Source of the DNA: Clostridia bacterium
GTDB taxonomy: Bacteria > Bacillota > Clostridia > Christensenellales > UBA1242
Assembly: GCA_017399265.1 (NCBI GenBank)
Contig: JAFQDL010000001.1
Location: 80,992 to 144,991 of the forward strand
Direction of reading: 5' to 3'
Length of the DNA stretch: 64,000 nucleotides
Shown here: positions 50,122 to 58,711 of the stretch, piece after piece
Layout: each line of letters opens with the position of its first letter
Numbering within the stretch: position 1 is the first letter of the stretch
Position numbers and translations under genes: made by a program
The notes under the pieces: model-generated
The model's input: only the letters and a program-made list of their open reading frames with translations
The model's database searches: none
Told to the model about the DNA's origin: nothing

Positions 50122-51231
50122 ATGGGAGTGTGGTTAAAAAAATTTATAGCGGCTACGCTAATAGTGTCTGTAATGCCTGTAGTATCGACTATATATGATG
50201 CTACCGCAATTGATGTGTCTAAGGTAGTTTATTATAACGATATTGCCCAAACAGTAAGAAATTTTGAATCTAGCGTATCAATTGATAACCTATGTTATTT
50301 AACAATAGAAGTGTCGCAAGACAATTTATTATTTAATCAAGGTGGTCTTATATATAAAGCGATAAGTCAATATATAGAGATAAAAGATGATACTGCACCT
50401 GGTTGGACACATTTAACAGAAGATACACATGTTTTGAGTGGCTTGACATGGGCATTATGGCAAAATCAATTTGATAAAGATGTATTTGCGTTAGTTTATT
50501 CTGGAACTGATGATTTTCTTGAAGATCCACAAAATTATTGGGGAATGATGTTTGGAGATGATAGGTGTGAGCAGATTAACTTGGCGATTGATGTTGCTAA
50601 AGATATACAAAATAAAATAAAGAGTAGTGAATATACAGATAAATCAGGTTCTTTAAAGAAATTATATATACTCGGACATTCATTAGGAGGATATATAAGT
50701 TCTCACGTAATGTCAGATTTGGTGGATTCTGAAGTTGCACCAAATACAACTAATAGTCAATTTAAAGTAAGTGATATAGATAAAAATTTAAAGATAGATG
50801 ATATTCAATGTGTGACTTTTGGAGCTCCCGGCTGCTATACAGGTAATATGAAAGAGGTTACAGTCCCTATATTTAACAAAAAAGTACAAATGCCTAAATG
50901 GGGAGAAGAAAAGTTAGAAAATAATGTCAATGGGAAATATAATAAGTATATTACGAGTTTTACTAATAGATATGATCCATTCATACATTGGTTTTTATTT
51001 GAAGATTTCAATACTTTTGTACCATTAGGGAATTGGATAGATATTAAGCTTACTAAGTTATCTATTGCTCAATGGCAAAAAGAAAGAGATACTTTAAAAT
51101 GGTTTAAAATTGTAAAGAAAGAGATAAATAGTATACTAGATATTTCAAATGTTTATTATCATTTGCCTCATGTGTATATAAATGCACTGGAAGGCAGTGT
51201 GCTTATTGGTGAGCAATATTTAGCGAAGTGA
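50122..51231 (+). CDS. Class-3 lipase-like alpha/beta hydrolase
   Basis: 369 residues from the ATG at 50122 (AAGGAGTTTGATT). An N-terminal hydrophobic segment (FIAATLIVSVMPVVSTI) suggests export or membrane attachment. The hydrolase core has FALVYSGTDDFLEDPQNYW (oxyanion region of class-3 lipases), nucleophile elbow ILGHSLGGYISSHVM, an acidic segment near VTFGAPGCYTGN and ITSFTNRYDPFIHWF, and a late HLPHVYI histidine. This matches the lipase class 3 order Ser-Asp-His. The substrate is probably a lipid or ester outside the cell. Confidence 0.82.
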   Translation: MGVWLKKFIAATLIVSVMPVVSTIYDATAIDVSKVVYYNDIAQTVRNFESSVSIDNLCYLTIEVSQDNLLFNQGGLIYKAISQYIEIKDDTAPGWTHLTEDTHVLSGLTWALWQNQFDKDVFALVYSGTDDFLEDPQNYWGMMFGDDRCEQINLAIDVAKDIQNKIKSSEYTDKSGSLKKLYILGHSLGGYISSHVMSDLVDSEVAPNTTNSQFKVSDIDKNLKIDDIQCVTFGAPGCYTGNMKEVTVPIFNKKVQMPKWGEEKLENNVNGKYNKYITSFTNRYDPFIHWFLFEDFNTFVPLGNWIDIKLTKLSIAQWQKERDTLKWFKIVKKEINSILDISNVYYHLPHVYINALEGSVLIGEQYLAK

Positions 51232-51237
51232 TTTGAT

Positions 51238-51360
51238 TAATTTAAGATAAAAGGGGACTATAATGCAGAATTAACAAATGGCTCTATTGTTATAAAATTC
51301 GAACCTGAGACAACTGAATAAAAATAAAAGATGGCTAAGTTGAAACTTAGTCATTTTTTA
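51238..51360 (+). pseudogene. Remnant of a lipoprotein 3' end plus its terminator
   Basis: 51283-51321 reads NGSIVIKFEPETTE-stop, matching the NLIKFEPETIE end of the 44731 lipoprotein. The terminator ATGGCTAAG / CTTAGTCAT plus T tract (51331-51359) follows, as after the intact gene. Just before it (51238-51258) a short, weak match to the ftsW tail can be made. The rest to 51528 holds no gene. Confidence 0.7.
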
Positions 51361-51493
51361 TATAAAATATTTGAGGTGAGAAATGTTGTGGTCTGTAGTA
51401 ATATGCAAAACTTAAAAAAATTGGAAAGATAGCTAAAATTTACATGATTCATGTGAGAAAGATGTTTTTGAATAGTGCAGTTAAAAAATGGTA

Positions 51494-51522
51494 TTGCAAT
51501 TTGTTTATATTTATGCTAATAT
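51494..51522 (+). promoter_or_regulatory. Promoter abutting a start codon (leaderless?)
   Basis: TTGCAA (51494-51499), 17-bp spacer, TAATAT (51517-51522); the ATG at 51529 is exactly where transcription should begin. Confidence 0.68.
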
Positions 51523-51528
51523 AAGAGT

Positions 51529-52173
51529 ATGGAATTAAATGAATATTATAAAGAAGCATATTTAACTTGTGGAAATATTAGAGATGATTATGTTTTTACA
51601 GGGTGTAGTTTAGATTTTGTTAATGAAGCAAAAAGATATTTAGCATTAGATGGAGAAAATGTAAAATCTTGTTGTGTTACTTTTTCTAGAGATGACGTAG
51701 ATTTGGTGGAAAAAACATTGGGAGAATGTAGCGATGTTTTGCACAAAAAATTTTTAGCTAGGGATTATGTGACTGCTAAAATTATGAAAGAAATATTTTT
51801 AAAAAGTCCTAACTCATTATCTGAAGTACAGACAATTGATGAGCAGTTAGATGCTTTTTATAAAAATGATTTATCTAGGGCAAAAGACTATCATATCCAT
51901 AGTTATATGCCGCACGATGTAGCTAAACAAATAAATAATATGGGCAAATTTGAGTTGAATTTATTTTTGATAGATGTTAATAGTATAGTTGTTCAGTCTA
52001 GTATAAACAACTTTATATCAAATAGAAATCCATATAAATTAAGAGTATTTACAACTAATGAGACGCTTAGTACATATTATGACCAAAGTGGAAATATCAT
52101 TGAGTCGCCACATGATTATATGGAAATAAAAAGTAGTAAATTTTTAGAATCTGTAGAAGAAAGTGAAATGTAA
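51529..52173 (+). CDS. Hypothetical protein
   Basis: 214 residues, no signal peptide or membrane helix, mixed helix/strand, rich in Asp and Ser. Sequence such as GCSLDFVNEAKRYLALDGEN and YHIHSYMPHDVAKQINNMGK suggests a soluble globular protein, possibly nucleotide- or protein-binding, but nothing is recognised. No ribosome site; its promoter ends seven bases before the ATG. It ends at its own terminator and is accessory by position. Confidence 0.6.
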   Translation: MELNEYYKEAYLTCGNIRDDYVFTGCSLDFVNEAKRYLALDGENVKSCCVTFSRDDVDLVEKTLGECSDVLHKKFLARDYVTAKIMKEIFLKSPNSLSEVQTIDEQLDAFYKNDLSRAKDYHIHSYMPHDVAKQINNMGKFELNLFLIDVNSIVVQSSINNFISNRNPYKLRVFTTNETLSTYYDQSGNIIESPHDYMEIKSSKFLESVEESEM

Positions 52174-52183
52174 ATATGACTTT

Positions 52184-52230
52184 AAAAGACTTTGAATTAT
52201 AGATAATATAATTTGGAGTCTTTTTTATTA
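52184..52230 (+). terminator. Terminator after the hypothetical gene
   Basis: 17 pairs: AAAAGACTTTGAATTAT against ATAATTTGGAGTCTTTT with three G-U pairs, then T. Confidence 0.78.
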
Positions 52231-52358
52231 AGAAGGGAAAGTAATGATTTAGTAGTTTTGTAGATTAGTAAAAATTTTTTAACGGAATAAATGTTTGTGC
52301 TTTTTATTGTTTTAGTGATATACTTATTTGAAATATTTGGGATAATTGGTTTGCAGAT

Positions 52359-53495
52359 ATGAAAAAAATAATAGCATTTTTTAGAACTAATTTTATTTTT
52401 ACAGTCGCAGTAGTTGCGGCTATTATTTCGTGTTTTTTTGTGCCAATTGATAAAGAGTATTTAGGGTATTTTGATATAGATACACTAGCATGTATTACAT
52501 TGTTGTTAGTGATAATAGCGGGGTTTTCTAATATTCAATTTTTCCATAAAGTGGCAAAGCTTTTAGTTAAGAAATTTAAAAATGCTAGAAGTATAATTTT
52601 GTGTTTGATATTTATAACGTATGTATCTGCATTGGTAAATGCTAATGATATGTCGCTATTAACATTTTTGCCACTAGCGTATATTGTATTGAAATACACT
52701 AACAATTTGAAATATATTGCTTTTACTTTTATAATGCAGAATATTGCGAGTAACTTGGGTGGAATGATTACACCTATTGGTAATCCACAGAATTTGTATA
52801 TTTTCTCTTTTTATAATATAGGGCTTTTTGAATTCTTTAAAATAATGGCTATTCCTACATTAATAGCTTTAGTTTTGATTATCGTTGTGTGTATGTTTGT
52901 TAAGAAAGAGCCGCTAGAATTTAAAGACGAAGAAATAACAAAATTTAGCAAAACTAAAGCTATTATTTATGGAATTTTGTTTGTAATTACAATTTTGGTA
53001 GTACTTAGAGTAATACCTTGGTGGATAGCTAGTATCATTATACTTATTACTATGTTAATATGTGATGCAAAGACTTTTTTGACCGTGGATTATACTATTA
53101 CATTTACATTTGTTGCTTTTTTTATTTTTTCGGGTAATTTGTCTAGAATTCCAGCGGTCGTTAATTTAATGGAGTCTTTTATAAACGAATACACATTTAT
53201 TACAGCATATATTAGTTGTCAATTTATTTCTAATGTCCCAACGGCTGTGCTTTTGTCTAAGTTTACAAATAATTATGCACACTTGCTGGTGTCTGTGAAT
53301 GTCGCAAGCCTAGGTATAATATTTTCTTCATTGTCTGGGGTTATTGCGCTAAAAGAATATATCAAGGTTGCCAAAAAAGAAAAGTTCAGAAAAGGTAGGA
53401 GTGTGTGGTACTATATTGGTATGGATACATTGTTTAATGTGGTAGGAGCAATCATATTAGTGCCTTTGAGTTATTTGAGTTTGTTGATATGGTAG
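52359..53495 (+). CDS. SLC13/ArsB-type anion permease
   Basis: 378 residues with about ten membrane helices. Signature of the ion transporter superfamily: LVNANDMSLLTFLPLAYIVL, IASNLGGMITPIGNPQNLYI and the second half-repeat FFIFSGNLSRIP, FISNVPTAVLLSKFTNNYAH. Such permeases carry citrate, dicarboxylates, sulfate, arsenite or Na+/H+; the substrate is not determinable here. The length is short for SLC13 (~450), so the protein is compact. A Shine-Dalgarno site is weak. It lies at the end of the island and ends at a terminator. Confidence 0.85.
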   Translation: MKKIIAFFRTNFIFTVAVVAAIISCFFVPIDKEYLGYFDIDTLACITLLLVIIAGFSNIQFFHKVAKLLVKKFKNARSIILCLIFITYVSALVNANDMSLLTFLPLAYIVLKYTNNLKYIAFTFIMQNIASNLGGMITPIGNPQNLYIFSFYNIGLFEFFKIMAIPTLIALVLIIVVCMFVKKEPLEFKDEEITKFSKTKAIIYGILFVITILVVLRVIPWWIASIIILITMLICDAKTFLTVDYTITFTFVAFFIFSGNLSRIPAVVNLMESFINEYTFITAYISCQFISNVPTAVLLSKFTNNYAHLLVSVNVASLGIIFSSLSGVIALKEYIKVAKKEKFRKGRSVWYYIGMDTLFNVVGAIILVPLSYLSLLIW

Positions 53496-53501
53496 TAAAT
53501 T

Positions 53502-53545
53502 CTCATACAGTATTAGGTTAGTTCTAATGTTGTATGAGTTTTTTA
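53502..53545 (+). terminator. Terminator after the permease
   Basis: CTCATACA / TGTATGAG with inner TATTAG / CTAAT pairing, then TTTTTT. Confidence 0.8.
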
Positions 53546-53696
53546 TTTATGTAGTTAATAAATGCGACAATATTTGTTCTAAAATAAATTGTAAAAGTTT
53601 AATTAGTTGTTTTTAACCTTTTTTAAATTTTAAAATAATAAGAGAGGATAATAATAAAATAAAGTCTGTAAATTTCATTAAAATTTTTCAGACTTT
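53546..53696. other. Gene-free AT-rich stretch
   Basis: Part of a 513-base gap between permease and murA. I see a possible hairpin AAAGTCTG / CAGACTTT (about 53661-53697) and no gene here; the rest of the gap is the XRE pseudogene and a terminator. Confidence 0.4.
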
Positions 53697-53876
53697 TTAT
53701 AACTGTATTAATAATAGTTCATCAATTGTAATATTAAAGTATAATGCAATTGCTATTATGTTAGTAGCTGTCGGTTCATACTTTCCATTTTCCCAAAAAG
53801 ATATCATGCCATTACTTACATTTAATGCTTTGGCAAGTTGGGGCTGTGTTAAATTGTTTTCTTTTCTTAGTGTATC
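53697..53876 (-). pseudogene. XRE-family helix-turn-helix pseudogene, start lost
   Basis: The minus-strand frame reads LRKENNLTQPQLAKALNVSN, then GMISFWENGKYEPTATNIIA and IALYFNITIDELLLIQL, a near-complete Cro/C1 domain. The frame runs into TAA immediately upstream (53877-53879) and has no start codon before the domain, so the N-terminus is lost. It marks the island border next to murA. Confidence 0.75.
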
Positions 53877-53926
53877 TTATTTTTACTGTTTTAAGACACT
53901 AAAAATATAATTTTACCATATTATAC

Positions 53927-53955
53927 AAGTAGAGAACTAAATCTCTACTTTTTTG
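53927..53955. terminator. Terminator before murA
   Basis: AAGTAGAGA / TCTCTACTT, short loop, then TTTTTTG. Insulates murA from the island. Confidence 0.8.
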
Positions 53956-54008
53956 TATTTTATGTATGAGTATACTATGTAACATATTGCTTAATAAGGA
54001 GATATTTA

Positions 54009-55259
54009 ATGGAAACATTATTTATTAAAGGTGGGAGGAGGTTGGAAGGCTCAGTAGAGATTTCAACTGCTAAAAATGCAATATTGCCGATATTGGCAGC
54101 ATCTATAATGTGTGATGGTTGTGTAAAAATAATAAAATGTACAAGATATCTAGATGTAGACAATATGTTAAAGATATTAGAAGATATAGGCTGTGAAATT
54201 GCTTTTGATAAAGATGATGTTTATATAAAAACGGGAAATTTACATAAAAGTTATATTAAAGATGAATTTTCAAAAAAAGTAAGATCTAGTATATTTATGT
54301 TAGGACCTATGCTGTCTAGGTTTAAATGTGCTAAAGTGGCATATCCTGGGGGCTGTAATATAGGTAGTCGACCTATTGATCTGCATTTAAAGGGCCTTAG
54401 AATGCTAAATGTAAAGATAGAAGAAAGACATGGGTATATTTATTGTGATGGACGTAATATGAAGCCTAATATCGTTCATTTAGATTTTCCATCAGTTGGA
54501 GCAACTGAAAATGTTATGATGGCAAGTATATTTTTAAAAGGCTTTACAACCATTTACAATGCTGCATGTGAGCCGGAAATTGAAGATTTGCAAAATTTTT
54601 TGAATGCAATGGGTGCAAAAATTTCTGGTGGTGGCACAAGTACTATAGTAGTTGAGGGAGTAGAAAGGTTGTATAGTGGAGAATACACACCTATATCTGA
54701 TAGAATTATTGCAGGGACATATATGATTGCTTGCGCTATGGCTCAAGGTAATATCAGGCTTACAAATGTTATACCGGAACATAATCTTAGTCTTATCTCC
54801 AATCTTAAACAATCTGGCTGTAGGATAAAAATGTTAACGAATGAGGTGCAAATGTTTTGTAATAAAAGAATATCTGCCGTGCCCAAAATTGAGACACAAG
54901 TTTTTCCAGGGTTTCCAACGGATTTGCAAAATCAAATGTTGGTATTGCAAACAATTTCTAGAGGGACTAGTATTATTACGGAGAACTTGTTTGAGACGCG
55001 TTTTAAAATTGTTAATGAACTTTTAAAAATGGGGGCGGATATTACAATACATAATAAATCAGCTATTGTTAGAGGCGTGTCACAGCTATATGGCGCAAAT
55101 GTTACAGCATCTGATTTGCGTGGTGGGGCTGGATTGATATTGGCGGGATTGGTTGCGCAAGGCTATACAACAATTAGTGAAGCGGAACATATTGATAGGG
55201 GATATAAGAATATTGAAAGTGACCTTTGTAAATTAAATGTCGATATAAAGAGATTGTAG
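54009..55259 (+). CDS. murA: UDP-N-acetylglucosamine enolpyruvyl transferase MurA
   Basis: First committed step of peptidoglycan synthesis, transferring enolpyruvate from PEP to UDP-GlcNAc. 416 residues. Lys of the ISTAKNAILPILAASI motif (position ~22), catalytic cysteine in YPGGCNIGSRPIDLH (the fosfomycin target), GATENVMMAS, DRIIAGTYMIACAMAQGN, FPGFPTDLQNQMLVLQT and LRGGAGLILAGLVAQG. TAAGGAGATATTTA precedes the ATG. It resumes the dcw cluster after the island. Confidence 0.95.
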   Translation: METLFIKGGRRLEGSVEISTAKNAILPILAASIMCDGCVKIIKCTRYLDVDNMLKILEDIGCEIAFDKDDVYIKTGNLHKSYIKDEFSKKVRSSIFMLGPMLSRFKCAKVAYPGGCNIGSRPIDLHLKGLRMLNVKIEERHGYIYCDGRNMKPNIVHLDFPSVGATENVMMASIFLKGFTTIYNAACEPEIEDLQNFLNAMGAKISGGGTSTIVVEGVERLYSGEYTPISDRIIAGTYMIACAMAQGNIRLTNVIPEHNLSLISNLKQSGCRIKMLTNEVQMFCNKRISAVPKIETQVFPGFPTDLQNQMLVLQTISRGTSIITENLFETRFKIVNELLKMGADITIHNKSAIVRGVSQLYGANVTASDLRGGAGLILAGLVAQGYTTISEAEHIDRGYKNIESDLCKLNVDIKRL

Positions 55260-55335
55260 TAATTTTTCATCAAAAAAATAAATGACTAAAATGAAATAGG
55301 CTAGAAAAAAATTTTTTGTCTTTAAAAATATGTGA

Positions 55336-55341
55336 TATAAT
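55336..55341 (+). promoter_or_regulatory. Extended -10 promoter before ftsQ
   Basis: TG-A-TATAAT, 32 bases before the ftsQ ATG, with only a poor T-rich -35. It would start transcription separately from murA. Confidence 0.5.
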
Positions 55342-55372
55342 CAAGAATAATTGAATTGGTTGTTGAGGATAA

Positions 55373-56215
55373 ATGAAAGCAAAAAAACTTACAATACTTA
55401 TTTCAATATTTTTGATTGTGACTTTGATTATTGTCTTAGCCAGTACTATTTTTACACTAAAAACAGTTAGTTTTAATTTTCTCAATAAGAAGTATGTGTT
55501 AGAAACTAATGAATTGCAAGATTATGTAAAAAATGTAAATATCCCATATGGCGATAGTATTTTTTTGTTAGACAAAGATCAGCTTGCAACAGATTTAGAA
55601 AAGAATAATGCATATTTGAAAGTTGTTAAAATAGAAACAACTTTTCCTAGCAATATTGTAATACATGCTAGTGAGAGGGAAGAACTATTTGCAATTAAAG
55701 TGGAAGATAATAAGTATGCAGTTGTAGATAAGGGATTAAAAATATTAAGGTATTGTACAGATGAGTATTTGAGCCAAGATCAATTGCGTCCAATTGTTGT
55801 TGAAATAGGATATGCAGATGTTGATTTTGCGGATTATAACTATCAATTGTGCGATTTTGTAGAAATCTCGCATGTATCAGAAATATTGAAGTCTATATCT
55901 ACAGCTTTTGAAAAGTCAGGGTATAATATTACTTCCTTAAAGGGCTTTGCTAATAAGATTACTCTCAATGAGTCTGCTAATTTTAAAAAGAGCAATACGT
56001 CTATTGAATACGATTTAGAATTTGTAAAAACGGTTGAGATTGATACAAAGTATGGTATTAAACTGAGTATAAACAATGCATATCAGTATTTCGATAAAAA
56101 AATAGCATTAGCATTAGGTGCTTATGAAATGGAACATGATAAGCATAATACCGATGGCGAAATTTTGGTTTTTGAAAAAGAAGATAAGATAGTAGGCGTT
56201 TATAGAAAAGATTAA
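55373..56215 (+). CDS. ftsQ: Cell division protein FtsQ/DivIB
   Basis: 280 residues: short cytoplasmic tail, one membrane helix (ILISIFLIVTLIIVLASTIF), a POTRA domain (about 35-105: VSFNFLNKKYVLETNELQDY, IPYGDSIFLLDKDQLATDLE, LKVVKIETTFPSNIVIHASE) and a C-terminal beta domain. This is the FtsQ/DivIB plan; the protein links cytoplasmic and extracellular division factors in the septum. GTTGAGGAT precedes the ATG. Sequence divergence is high, as usual for the family. Confidence 0.88.
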   Translation: MKAKKLTILISIFLIVTLIIVLASTIFTLKTVSFNFLNKKYVLETNELQDYVKNVNIPYGDSIFLLDKDQLATDLEKNNAYLKVVKIETTFPSNIVIHASEREELFAIKVEDNKYAVVDKGLKILRYCTDEYLSQDQLRPIVVEIGYADVDFADYNYQLCDFVEISHVSEILKSISTAFEKSGYNITSLKGFANKITLNESANFKKSNTSIEYDLEFVKTVEIDTKYGIKLSINNAYQYFDKKIALALGAYEMEHDKHNTDGEILVFEKEDKIVGVYRKD

Positions 56216-56285
56216 ACGAACTTTTTGTACTCAAATATTTATACAAGTTTGTGTATATTATAAAACATTATGTGCCTAAAATTCT

Positions 56286-56314
56286 TTGACTATATAAATT
56301 TTTTTGGTTATACT
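56286..56314 (+). promoter_or_regulatory. Promoter of ftsA-ftsZ
   Basis: TTGACT (56286-56291), 17-bp spacer, TATACT (56309-56314). A 19-bp inverted repeat AAACTAGTT-C-AACTAGTTT (56316-56334) covers the transcription start. Confidence 0.75.
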
Positions 56315-56344
56315 TAAACTAGTTCAACTAGTTTATGTCAATCA

Positions 56345-56378
56345 ATTGGTATATTCTAGATGAATATATCAATTTTTT
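56345..56378 (+). terminator. Leader terminator (attenuator) before ftsA
   Basis: ATTGGTATATTC / GAATATATCAAT with one G-U pair, 5-base loop, then six T ending one base before the ATG at 56379. Transcription from the promoter at 56286 must pass it to reach ftsA and ftsZ. Confidence 0.75.
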
Positions 56379-57515
56379 ATGCGGAGGAGTGCTATTATAA
56401 AAGAAGTTGTAACAGTAATTAATTTTCAAGCAACAAAGATTGAGATGGTGATTGCGCAGAGAATTATTAATAACAATATTAAAATAATTGCTAGCTCTCT
56501 TTCCGATTATGCTGGGTATATAGATGGAGAATTCTTAGATGAAGAAGCTCTCTCTGATTCAATTGCAATAGCAAAGCAGAGAGTTGAAGAAATATATGGC
56601 AAAAAGATAAAGTCTGTTTATATTGGAGTTCCAGCGGAGTTCTGTAATTATGCATTAAAGAACTTAAAAGCAAGTTATCCTAATAAAATAGTTATCAAAG
56701 ATAAGAATATACAGGAGCTTTTTGAATCAGTAGGAGATCACGAATTGTCTGATGATTATTTAGTGGTATCTAAGTCCCCAATATATTATGTGCTTGATTC
56801 TGTGCAAACAATGGAACCTCAGTATTCGTTATCAAAGAATATGGGGGTAAAGGCTAGTTTGATATTAGCCAAGAATTCATTTGTGGATTTGATGAATAAT
56901 ATATTAGGAAATCTTGGCGTAAATAGTATTGAATTTGTGCCGAATATACTTGCTGTAGGTATGAGCCTATTAGATGAATCGGTTAGAAGAATGGGATCAA
57001 TAATAATAGATTTTGATTATGTCTCTACTAGTGTATATTCTATAATGGGTGAAGGTATTGTGGATTTAAAGACTTTTGCAATAGGAGAGGGCCATATAAT
57101 ATCTGATTTGTGTGAAGTATTAAAACTAAATTATTTTAATGTAGAGAAATTAAAAAATCAGATCATTCTAACCTTACAAAGCAATCCTATGGATAATTAC
57201 GAGATAAAAGATGAGAACAATAATTTAATTAAGATTAATTCTAGTCTTGCAAATGAAGTTGTTAAGGCGAGAATTGATATGATTGGAGAAACAATAGATA
57301 AAATACTTTTGAATTTTCAATTCAAGCAAGAAGATGGACCTATATATATAACGGGATCTGGTTTAACGTATTTGAAAGGAATAAAAAATTATTTGAGTAG
57401 TGTTTTGCATAGAGAGTGTGAGATATTAGCTCCTAAACAAGTGGAGTATAATAATCCTAAATATGCAAGAATGGTAAGTTTGATAAATTTTATAATATCG
57501 CAAAATAAAAATTAG
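56379..57515 (+). CDS. ftsA: Divergent FtsA-like division protein
   Basis: A 378-residue actin-fold protein directly before ftsZ, so most likely the FtsA homologue tethering the Z ring. The order of domains fits (VVTVINFQATKIEMVIAQRI, SHS2/1C-like segment KRVEEIYGKKIKS-type, VEFVPNILAVGMSLLDESV, SIIIDFDYVSTSVYSI, YITGSGLTYLKGIKNYL). The nucleotide-binding motifs are degraded: the phosphate-1 region lacks DxG-TT and the phosphate-2 region lacks DxGGGTT. No C-terminal amphipathic helix is obvious. The ATG at 56379 has no ribosome site, while GGAGGAG lies inside the frame (56383-56389), so an ATT at 56394 or ATA at 56397 may be the real start. Confidence 0.8.
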   Translation: MRRSAIIKEVVTVINFQATKIEMVIAQRIINNNIKIIASSLSDYAGYIDGEFLDEEALSDSIAIAKQRVEEIYGKKIKSVYIGVPAEFCNYALKNLKASYPNKIVIKDKNIQELFESVGDHELSDDYLVVSKSPIYYVLDSVQTMEPQYSLSKNMGVKASLILAKNSFVDLMNNILGNLGVNSIEFVPNILAVGMSLLDESVRRMGSIIIDFDYVSTSVYSIMGEGIVDLKTFAIGEGHIISDLCEVLKLNYFNVEKLKNQIILTLQSNPMDNYEIKDENNNLIKINSSLANEVVKARIDMIGETIDKILLNFQFKQEDGPIYITGSGLTYLKGIKNYLSSVLHRECEILAPKQVEYNNPKYARMVSLINFIISQNKN

Positions 57516-57526
57516 TGAGGTGAAAA

Positions 57527-58660
57527 ATGGAAGAAATGTATTCACAAGAAGAGTATTATACACCAATTTGTAATATAAAAGTTATTGGAGTCGGTGGTGG
57601 CGGCAACAATGCTGTTAACAGAATGGTTAGAGCTGGAATAAGAAGTGCAGAGTTTGTTGCAATAAATACTGATAAGCAAGCGCTACTTATGAGTAAAGCT
57701 CAACACAGGATTCAAATTGGTGAAATATTAACTGGTGGAAAAGGCGCCGGATCGGATCCAGAAATAGGAAGAAAAGCAGCAGAAGAAAATAGAGATTTGC
57801 TTGCTCAGATTCTAGAAGGCACTGATTTGGTATTTATTACTGCCGGTATGGGTGGCGGAACTGGTACGGGTGCTGCTCCAGTAATTGCTCAGATAGCTAA
57901 AGAAATGGGTATTCTTACAATTGCTGTTGTGACAAAACCTTTTGCTTTTGAGGGGCGTACAAGACTTGCCAATGCTGATAAGGGGTTAAAAGAGCTTAAA
58001 AACAACGTAGATACTTTGGTTGTTATCCAAAACGAAAAGCTGTTAAAGATTGTCCCAAAAGGTACTACCATTGTAGAAGCTTTTAGAACTGCAGATGATG
58101 TGGTGAGGCAAGGTATACAAGGCATTAGTGATTTGATTGTTACTCCAAGCTTAATAAACTTAGACTTTGCTGACGTCAAGACTATTATGAAGAATAAAGG
58201 TTTAGCACACATGGGGCTAGGCAGAGGTAAGGGTGAAAATAGAACCATTGAAGCTGTAAGACAAGCAGTATCTAGTCCGCTTCTAGAAACTACTATTGAA
58301 GGTGCTACTGGAATAATACTTAATATCAAAGGCGGTTTAGACTTGACGCTAGAAGAGGTTTATGAAGCAGCAGAACTCGTTAGAGAGGTTGTGGATCCAA
58401 ATTGTAATATTATCTTTGGTAGCGGAATAGACGATAGTATGGATGATGAAGTAGAAATTACAGTTATAGCAACTGGGTTTAATGGTACAAGCATGGCTGA
58501 GGAAGTAAAAAAAGAGGTTATGCATCCAGAAAACCACTCGCAACAAAACGAAGATGATTATGTAGATGAAGATAGTGAAGAAATGCGAAATACTAAAGTT
58601 GAGTTGGAAGACGCTGACATTCCACCAATTTATAGAAAATTAATGCAAAATAGGAAATAA
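57527..58660 (+). CDS. ftsZ: Cell division GTPase FtsZ
   Basis: Tubulin-like GTPase that forms the division ring. 377 residues. N-terminal [29 protein letters not shown], tubulin signature [14 protein letters not shown] (about 105-118), [14 protein letters not shown], the T7 synergy loop [11 protein letters not shown], and the acidic linker ending in the conserved tail [29 protein letters not shown] stands before the ATG, 11 bases after ftsA. Confidence 0.98.
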   Translation: MEEMYSQEEYYTPICNIKVIGVGGGGNNAVNRMVRAGIRSAEFVAINTDKQALLMSKAQHRIQIGEILTGGKGAGSDPEIGRKAAEENRDLLAQILEGTDLVFITAGMGGGTGTGAAPVIAQIAKEMGILTIAVVTKPFAFEGRTRLANADKGLKELKNNVDTLVVIQNEKLLKIVPKGTTIVEAFRTADDVVRQGIQGISDLIVTPSLINLDFADVKTIMKNKGLAHMGLGRGKGENRTIEAVRQAVSSPLLETTIEGATGIILNIKGGLDLTLEEVYEAAELVREVVDPNCNIIFGSGIDDSMDDEVEITVIATGFNGTSMAEEVKKEVMHPENHSQQNEDDYVDEDSEEMRNTKVELEDADIPPIYRKLMQNRK

Positions 58661-58662
58661 AT

Positions 58663-58689
58663 AAAAGCCTATCTATAAGATGGGCTTTT
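58663..58689 (+). terminator. Weak terminator hairpin between ftsZ and gpmI
   Basis: AAAAGCCTATCT / AGATGGGCTTTT, 3-base loop, only four T, directly before the gpmI ribosome site. It may reduce read-through into gpmI. Confidence 0.55.
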
Positions 58690-58711
58690 ATAAGGTGAAG
58701 AGGTAAATAAG

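Noticed and set aside
57889-58329. 146-residue minus-strand frame opposite ftsZ
   Set aside because: Antisense of the conserved GTPase core; no independent coding signal.
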